Of a stretch of 64,000 nucleotides of DNA, positions 59,443 to 64,000 are shown one piece after another (positions within the stretch are counted from its first letter, which is position 1; the number at the start of each line of letters is the position of its first letter). The notes under the pieces were generated by a model. It was not told the DNA's origin. It made no database searches and was given only the letters and a program-made list of their open reading frames with translations. The stretch is from Geomobilibacter sp964432205 (GTDB lineage Bacteria > Desulfobacterota > Desulfuromonadia > Geobacterales > DSM-12255), in assembly GCA_964432205.1 (NCBI GenBank), contig CAYSMK010000009.1, forward strand, positions 62,001-126,000. Direction: 5' to 3'. The position numbers were made by a program, and so were the translations under genes.

Positions 59443-62400
59443 ATGGCACGCTGGCGTAAATGGCTGATCGGGGTGGTTGTGGCAGCGCTGCTGTGCGCCG
59501 GGTTCATTGCCTTCATCCTCCCGGATATCGTCCGGAGCCAGATGGAGCAGCAGGTCAGCCGGGCGACCGGCCGCACCCTCACCGTCGGCCGGATCTCCCT
59601 GAATCCCCTTACCTGGACTGCGGGGCTGGAGGGAGTCAGGCTGAGCGAAAAGGGGAGCAGCCTCCCGTTCGTCTCCTTCAGCAGCGCCCGGGTGCGGGTG
59701 AGTCCCGCTTCTGTCTGGCGCCTGGCGCCGGTCCTTACCGACATCAGCCTGGCCGCACCCCATGTGCGCATCGTCAGGACCGGTCCGAACCGGTTCAATT
59801 TCAGCGATCTGCTGGAGAAAAAGCCGGAAGCGAAGAAGATGGCACCGGGCGAGCCGGCCCGGTTTTCCCTCAACAATATCGTCGTGAGCAACGGCTCGAT
59901 CGATTTCCGGGACGACGCCCTGTCGACGCCGAAGCTGCATACCGTCCGGCAGCTTCTCATTCAGATTCCTTTCATCAGCAACATCCCCTACCTGGCCGAC
60001 CGGTACGTGGCGCCGAAACTGACCGCCAGGGTCAATGACGCGCCCCTGGCTTTCGAGGGGAAGATGAAGCCGTTTGCCAAGGGGATGGAGGCGTCGGTCG
60101 CCATCAGGCTCCACAACCTGGAGATCCCCTTCTATGCCGCCTATTTCCCCAGGGAGTTGCCGCTTCGGGTAACGGCCGGCCGTTTCTCCACGGATCTTAT
60201 TGTCAGCCACCGACTGACCAAAGGGGAAAAGCCGGATATCGCCGCAACCGGCACGGCCACCCTGACCGGGATCGACCTGAGGGAACGTGGCGGCGAGCCG
60301 CTGTTTACCTTGGCAGGGGGAAAGCTGGCCATTGCCCGGCTCGGTCTGCTCAGTGGCGAATACCGGGCCGCGAGCATTGCCCTGGACACCCCTGTGGTTA
60401 CCGTAGCCCGGAACCGGAGGGGAGAGTGGAATTTCCAGCGACTGACGGATCGCGGCGCAGCGGACAAACACTCTGCTGAAGCCGGCAAGGCACAGGAAAA
60501 GGCGGCAGGAAAGGCTGCAAAACCGCTCATAGCCGTTGGCGAGACGCGGGTGGCCAACGGCACGGTCCGCTTCAGCGATGCCGTCCCAGCCGGTGGCTTC
60601 TCGGCCGAGGTGAAGCAACTGGCAATTTCGGTGAACGGTTTTTCCACCGAAGAGGGGAAAACCGCCAACCTGTCCCTGGGGTTCACTACCCCCCGCAACG
60701 AACAGTTCGCTGCCGGCGGCACCCTGTCCGTAACCCCCCTGGCCTTCACCGTCCGTCCGGTCCTCACCAACGGCGTACTGGAAACCGCGTATCCGTACCT
60801 TGCCAGCTATCTCACCGCACCGGTTTCCGGGCGGCTGAATGCCAGCGGCGAGCTCAGTTATTCGGCAGAGCAGGGGGTGCGGATCGCCGGCGGCGACCTG
60901 GAGCTGCGAAAACTGGCACTCTCCTTTGCCAAGCGGGAAGGGATCAAGATCCCGCTCCTGGCGGTGAACGGGGCGGCCTACAGCCAGAAGGAGCAGTCCC
61001 TTACGGTTGACCGGGTGACACAGCAGGGGGGAGAAGTGATCATCTCCCGCGACGCCGGCGGTGTCCTTTCGCCAATGCGTCTGCTCAGGCCGCAACGGGC
61101 CGTGGCGGCGCCGCCGCCGGCCAAGCAGGAAAAGCGTGACGAGAAGGGCACGCCGTTTCGTTTCGCCGTGAAGCAGGTGACGATGGGCGGTCTGAATGCC
61201 TCATTTACCGACCATACCCGTGAAGACGCACCGACCTTTACCCTGAAGAAGGCGAGCCTTTCCCTGTCCGACCTGCGTGGTCCCCGGATGGCCCCCATGC
61301 CGTTTCGCTTTGCTGCCGGCTATGGCCAGAAGGGGTCCCTCAAGGCGAACGGCCGTATCTGCCCGGCCCCGTTCCTCTTCAAGGGAAACGTGACGCTGGT
61401 GCGGATTCCGGTGCTGGATGCCGAGCCATACCTGCCGGACGGGGTGAACGTGGTGCTGGCCGACGGTTCACTGGACGCGACCCTGGCCCTCGACCTGGCC
61501 GCCCGTACAGCCGGGATTGGCGGCAGTTTCAAGGGGAGCATGGGGGTGCGCAACTTCTACAGCCTCGATGCCGAGGAGAACGAGGACCTGCTCAAGTGGG
61601 AGAGCCTCCAGCTGGATGGGGTGAGCGGCACCCTTGCCCCCTTCTCCCTGCAACTGGCCGGTGTTTCGCTCAACAACTACTACGCCCGGGTCATCATCAA
61701 TCGGCAGGGTGTCGTCAACCTGCAGGAGCTCTACCACCCCGATCCCGCAGAGGCCGCGGCCGCCAAGCCCGTAGCGGCTCCCGCGGCAGCCGCGCCTTCG
61801 GTCGCGCCGGTTCCTGCCGCGGTCGCTGCCCCCAACAAGAGCATCAGGATCGATACCGTTACCCTTCAGGATGGGATACTCAATTTCACCGATCGCCATC
61901 TGAGCCGGGAATTTTCCACCACCATGGTCAATCTGGGGGGGAGGGTGAGCGGTTTGACTTCGGAGGAGGGGAAGGCCGCGGACGTGGACCTGCGGGGCAA
62001 TCTGGAGAACCAGTCGCCGCTGCGCATTACCGGCCGGATCAACCCTCTCAAGGGGGATCTGTTCCTGGATATCCTGATCCGCTTCAGCGATATCGAGCTG
62101 GCCCCCATGACCCCCTACTCGGGGACCTACCTCGGCTACACCGTGGACAAGGGGAAGCTGACCCTCGACCTCAAGTACCTGATCGAGCAGAAGCGCCTCA
62201 AGGCGGAAAACAAGGTGTTCATGGACCAGCTGACCTTTGGCGATGCCGTGGCGAGCGACAAGGCAACCAGGCTGCCGGTTCGTCTGGCCGTGGCCCTGCT
62301 CAAGGACCGGAAGGGTGAGATCCGGCTCGACCTGCCGGTGGCCGGCCGTACCGACGACCCTGATTTCAGCGTCTGGGGAGTGGTCTGGCAGATGCTGAAG

Positions 62401-63042
62401 AACCTGCTGGTCAAGGCGGCAACGTCCCCCTTCTCCCTTCTCCAGTCGATGTTCGGCGGCGGCGACGACTTCAGCGGCGTTGCCTTTGCCCCGGGAACGA
62501 GCAGATTGAACGCGGCCGAGGAGGGGAAGCTGCGCAATCTGGCCAAGGCGCTGCTGGACCGACCGGCCATCAAGCTGGAATTGACCGGCTTTGTCGACCG
62601 GGAGCGGGACGCGGAAGGGTACCGAAGCGAACTGCTCCTGAAGAAGATGAAGACCGAGAAGCTGCTGGCCCTGGTAAAGGAGAAGCGGGACGTCGCGGGC
62701 CAGACCACGGATAGCGTTGAGATCCTGCCGGCCGAGTCTTCGGTGTTTTTGAAGAGTGTGTATGAAAAGGAAAAGTTCCCGAAGCCGCGCACGATCATCG
62801 GCACCCTGAAGAACCTGCCCGATGCGGAGATGAAGAAGCTGATACTGGCCAACACCGTGGTGGGAGAGCCGCAGCTGCGGACCCTGGCACGGGAACGGGC
62901 AATGACGGTACGCAACTTCCTGGTAACCGACGGCAGGCTGCCGCAGGAGCGGATCTTCGAAAAGAGCGGCGATATCTTCGCCCCCCCGAAACAAGAGGGG
63001 ATGTCAGCCAGTCGGGTCGAGTTCGGCGCGGTGGCCCAGTGA
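59443..63042 (+). CDS. Large DUF748/AsmA-like envelope protein
   Basis: This 1199-residue protein has one N-terminal membrane helix (about 7-28). A long periplasmic part of DUF748/AsmA-type beta repeats follows (QVSRATGRTLTVGRISLNP at 40, then many short strand pairs such as VRFSDAVPAGGF). A Pro/Ala-rich spacer lies near 770-795 (AAAKPVAAPAAAA), and an OmpA-like C-terminal piece (FAPGTSRLNAAEEGKLRNLA near 1017, then LELTGFVDRERDAEGY) follows. Such proteins are thought to form long bridges that carry phospholipid to the outer membrane. The ATG at 59443 has GGAGA; an earlier ATG at 59431 is possible. Confidence 0.85.
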   Translation: MARWRKWLIGVVVAALLCAGFIAFILPDIVRSQMEQQVSRATGRTLTVGRISLNPLTWTAGLEGVRLSEKGSSLPFVSFSSARVRVSPASVWRLAPVLTDISLAAPHVRIVRTGPNRFNFSDLLEKKPEAKKMAPGEPARFSLNNIVVSNGSIDFRDDALSTPKLHTVRQLLIQIPFISNIPYLADRYVAPKLTARVNDAPLAFEGKMKPFAKGMEASVAIRLHNLEIPFYAAYFPRELPLRVTAGRFSTDLIVSHRLTKGEKPDIAATGTATLTGIDLRERGGEPLFTLAGGKLAIARLGLLSGEYRAASIALDTPVVTVARNRRGEWNFQRLTDRGAADKHSAEAGKAQEKAAGKAAKPLIAVGETRVANGTVRFSDAVPAGGFSAEVKQLAISVNGFSTEEGKTANLSLGFTTPRNEQFAAGGTLSVTPLAFTVRPVLTNGVLETAYPYLASYLTAPVSGRLNASGELSYSAEQGVRIAGGDLELRKLALSFAKREGIKIPLLAVNGAAYSQKEQSLTVDRVTQQGGEVIISRDAGGVLSPMRLLRPQRAVAAPPPAKQEKRDEKGTPFRFAVKQVTMGGLNASFTDHTREDAPTFTLKKASLSLSDLRGPRMAPMPFRFAAGYGQKGSLKANGRICPAPFLFKGNVTLVRIPVLDAEPYLPDGVNVVLADGSLDATLALDLAARTAGIGGSFKGSMGVRNFYSLDAEENEDLLKWESLQLDGVSGTLAPFSLQLAGVSLNNYYARVIINRQGVVNLQELYHPDPAEAAAAKPVAAPAAAAPSVAPVPAAVAAPNKSIRIDTVTLQDGILNFTDRHLSREFSTTMVNLGGRVSGLTSEEGKAADVDLRGNLENQSPLRITGRINPLKGDLFLDILIRFSDIELAPMTPYSGTYLGYTVDKGKLTLDLKYLIEQKRLKAENKVFMDQLTFGDAVASDKATRLPVRLAVALLKDRKGEIRLDLPVAGRTDDPDFSVWGVVWQMLKNLLVKAATSPFSLLQSMFGGGDDFSGVAFAPGTSRLNAAEEGKLRNLAKALLDRPAIKLELTGFVDRERDAEGYRSELLLKKMKTEKLLALVKEKRDVAGQTTDSVEILPAESSVFLKSVYEKEKFPKPRTIIGTLKNLPDAEMKKLILANTVVGEPQLRTLARERAMTVRNFLVTDGRLPQERIFEKSGDIFAPPKQEGMSASRVEFGAVAQ

Positions 63043-63061
63043 GGGTGATGCAACAGTCAGG

Positions 63062-63892
63062 TCACCCTTCGCTGGTTCCTCCCAGGTTCCAGGAGACCCC
63101 GCGGTACTTGACGAGGAGCTCTCCGGCAATATCCTCTTCCCGGGTGCTGACCGTGCCGGTCTCCAGTGTCACCCCCAGGCTCTCCTGAAAGGCTGCTATC
63201 AGCATATCCTTCAACGGCCTCTCCTCCAGCCGAATCCCCTCAGTCCCCAGGCTCGTGGTTCCTTCCTTCACCCCGACAGGAACTTCCCGCAGAAAGCGCA
63301 CCCCCGCGTCGGTCATGTTCGTGAGCGGAATGGAGCCGTGCTGAAAGACGGCGTCCTTCAGCCGTCGTTGGGCATTGCCGCCGATCTTTCTGCCGCCTAT
63401 CAGGATGTCGTAGCTCTCCTTGCCGGCAAAACAGAACGGAGTCCGTTCACCGAACGGCGTGCCGGGTGGCAGGCGGTCGACCGCGTAGGAGGCGTCGAGG
63501 CCGAGCTGCCGGTACAGGGAAAGGAGGAACGAGGTGAGAATTCGGAACGATTCCTTGATGGAGGCGGCTGGCGGAAGGTGGTGAGGGGCACAGACCAGGC
63601 TGTAGGTCAGTTCCGCGGCATGGTAGATGACACCGCCGCCGGTGATGCGGCGGACAACCGGTACGCCGGCAGCATCGCAGCGGTCCAGGTCGAGAACCTG
63701 TTCCGCATTCTGGAACCGCCCCAGCGACAGTGCCGCCGGAGTCCAACCATACAGGCGGAGCACGGGGAGTGACCCGTTCGGGTCGAAGCAGAAGAGAAGA
63801 GCCTCGTCAATGGCCATATTGGTCGGTCCGTCAGCGGGACCGGTGTCAATGCAGCGCCACCGCTGTTGGCCGATTTTTCGTGTGTCGGGCAT
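63062..63892 (-). CDS. Lipoate/octanoate ligase-transferase family protein
   Basis: This 276-residue protein is of the BPL/LplA/LipB fold. RRITGGGVIYH near 80, a conserved PFCFAGKESYDILIGGRKIGGNAQRR region near 150-175 (with Lys in KIGG) and HGSIPL near 188 are seen. It resembles LplA/LipM proteins that load lipoate or octanoate on carrier domains. A Cys in the PFCFAG segment is compatible with a LipM-type thioester step, but this is a family inference. With lipA nearby it would complete lipoate assembly. It converges with the DUF748 gene, leaving about 20 bases between stops. Confidence 0.85.
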   Translation of the reverse strand: MPDTRKIGQQRWRCIDTGPADGPTNMAIDEALLFCFDPNGSLPVLRLYGWTPAALSLGRFQNAEQVLDLDRCDAAGVPVVRRITGGGVIYHAAELTYSLVCAPHHLPPAASIKESFRILTSFLLSLYRQLGLDASYAVDRLPPGTPFGERTPFCFAGKESYDILIGGRKIGGNAQRRLKDAVFQHGSIPLTNMTDAGVRFLREVPVGVKEGTTSLGTEGIRLEERPLKDMLIAAFQESLGVTLETGTVSTREEDIAGELLVKYRGVSWNLGGTSEG

Positions 63893-64000
63893 GACGCGCC
63901 CCTGTGGGTGTGGAGTATCTGTTCCTTAATAGCACACTCAGGGGAATGAAGTACATGCCGGAGTCGGGAAACTCACTGCGCGACAGCAGCGAGGCGTGTC

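Noticed and set aside
63946..64000. Possible gene start (ATG after AGGGGA) running off the window end
   Set aside because: Only 18 codons are visible and they match nothing I recognise; cannot be judged.

Overview
The window looks like a chromosomal segment of a Geobacter-like deltaproteobacterium (Geobacterales). It is GC-rich, it has a triheme c7 (PpcA-type) cytochrome and a sensor kinase with c-type heme sites, it is rich in PilZ and two-component proteins, and it carries the DAP-type division/wall cluster of a Gram-negative cell. The genus is my inference; no 16S or other marker is present.

Layout. (1) 0-18.5 kb: a complete dcw cluster on the + strand in the classical order mraZ-rsmH-ftsL-ftsI-murE-murF-mraY-murD-ftsW-murG-murC-murB-ddl-ftsQ-ftsA-ftsZ. 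Several junctions are translationally coupled, and an intrinsic terminator closes the cluster. (2) 18.6-21.4 kb: a B12-type radical SAM protein, a tiny conserved protein and an OmpA-type lipoprotein. (3) 21.5-24.0 kb: an AT-richer accessory patch with a GNAT/DUF1778 toxin-antitoxin pair, an XRE regulator and a DUF4160/DUF2442 pair, each with a palindrome at or near its promoter. (4) 24.3-30.4 kb: a PilZ protein, a membrane-anchored XRE protein, the c7 cytochrome, a binding-protein/histidine-kinase pair and an AsmA-like protein. (5) 30.7-37.7 kb: a JAMM-DinG helicase fusion, a small membrane protein, ComF, a LUD protein and UvrB, with three copies of a nested palindromic element between them. 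(6) 37.8-40.9 kb: a response regulator, TatA, and a GAF kinase with its receiver protein. (7) 41-54.5 kb: a sugar/glycogen block (nucleotidyltransferase-mutase fusion, GH57, GalT-like, GlgA, GH13), a heme-type sensor kinase and a rhodanese-like protein. (8) 54.5-63.9 kb: an MCP, a lipoprotein, a RelE/Phd pair, LipA, a large DUF748 protein and a lipoate-ligase-family protein.

The least ordinary feature is non-coding. Many gaps between co-directional genes hold short tandem arrays of 6-7 nt units, often followed by an inverted array so that the transcript could fold into a long hairpin. Some arrays contain the stop codon of the upstream gene (murG, murB, the receiver gene at 40.8 kb). Others are translated in frame inside MurG and the ComF N-terminus. 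A second family, a nested palindrome of about 150 nt, occurs three times in 5 kb with base changes that appear to preserve pairing. I could run no searches; all family names rest on motifs I read in the translations.
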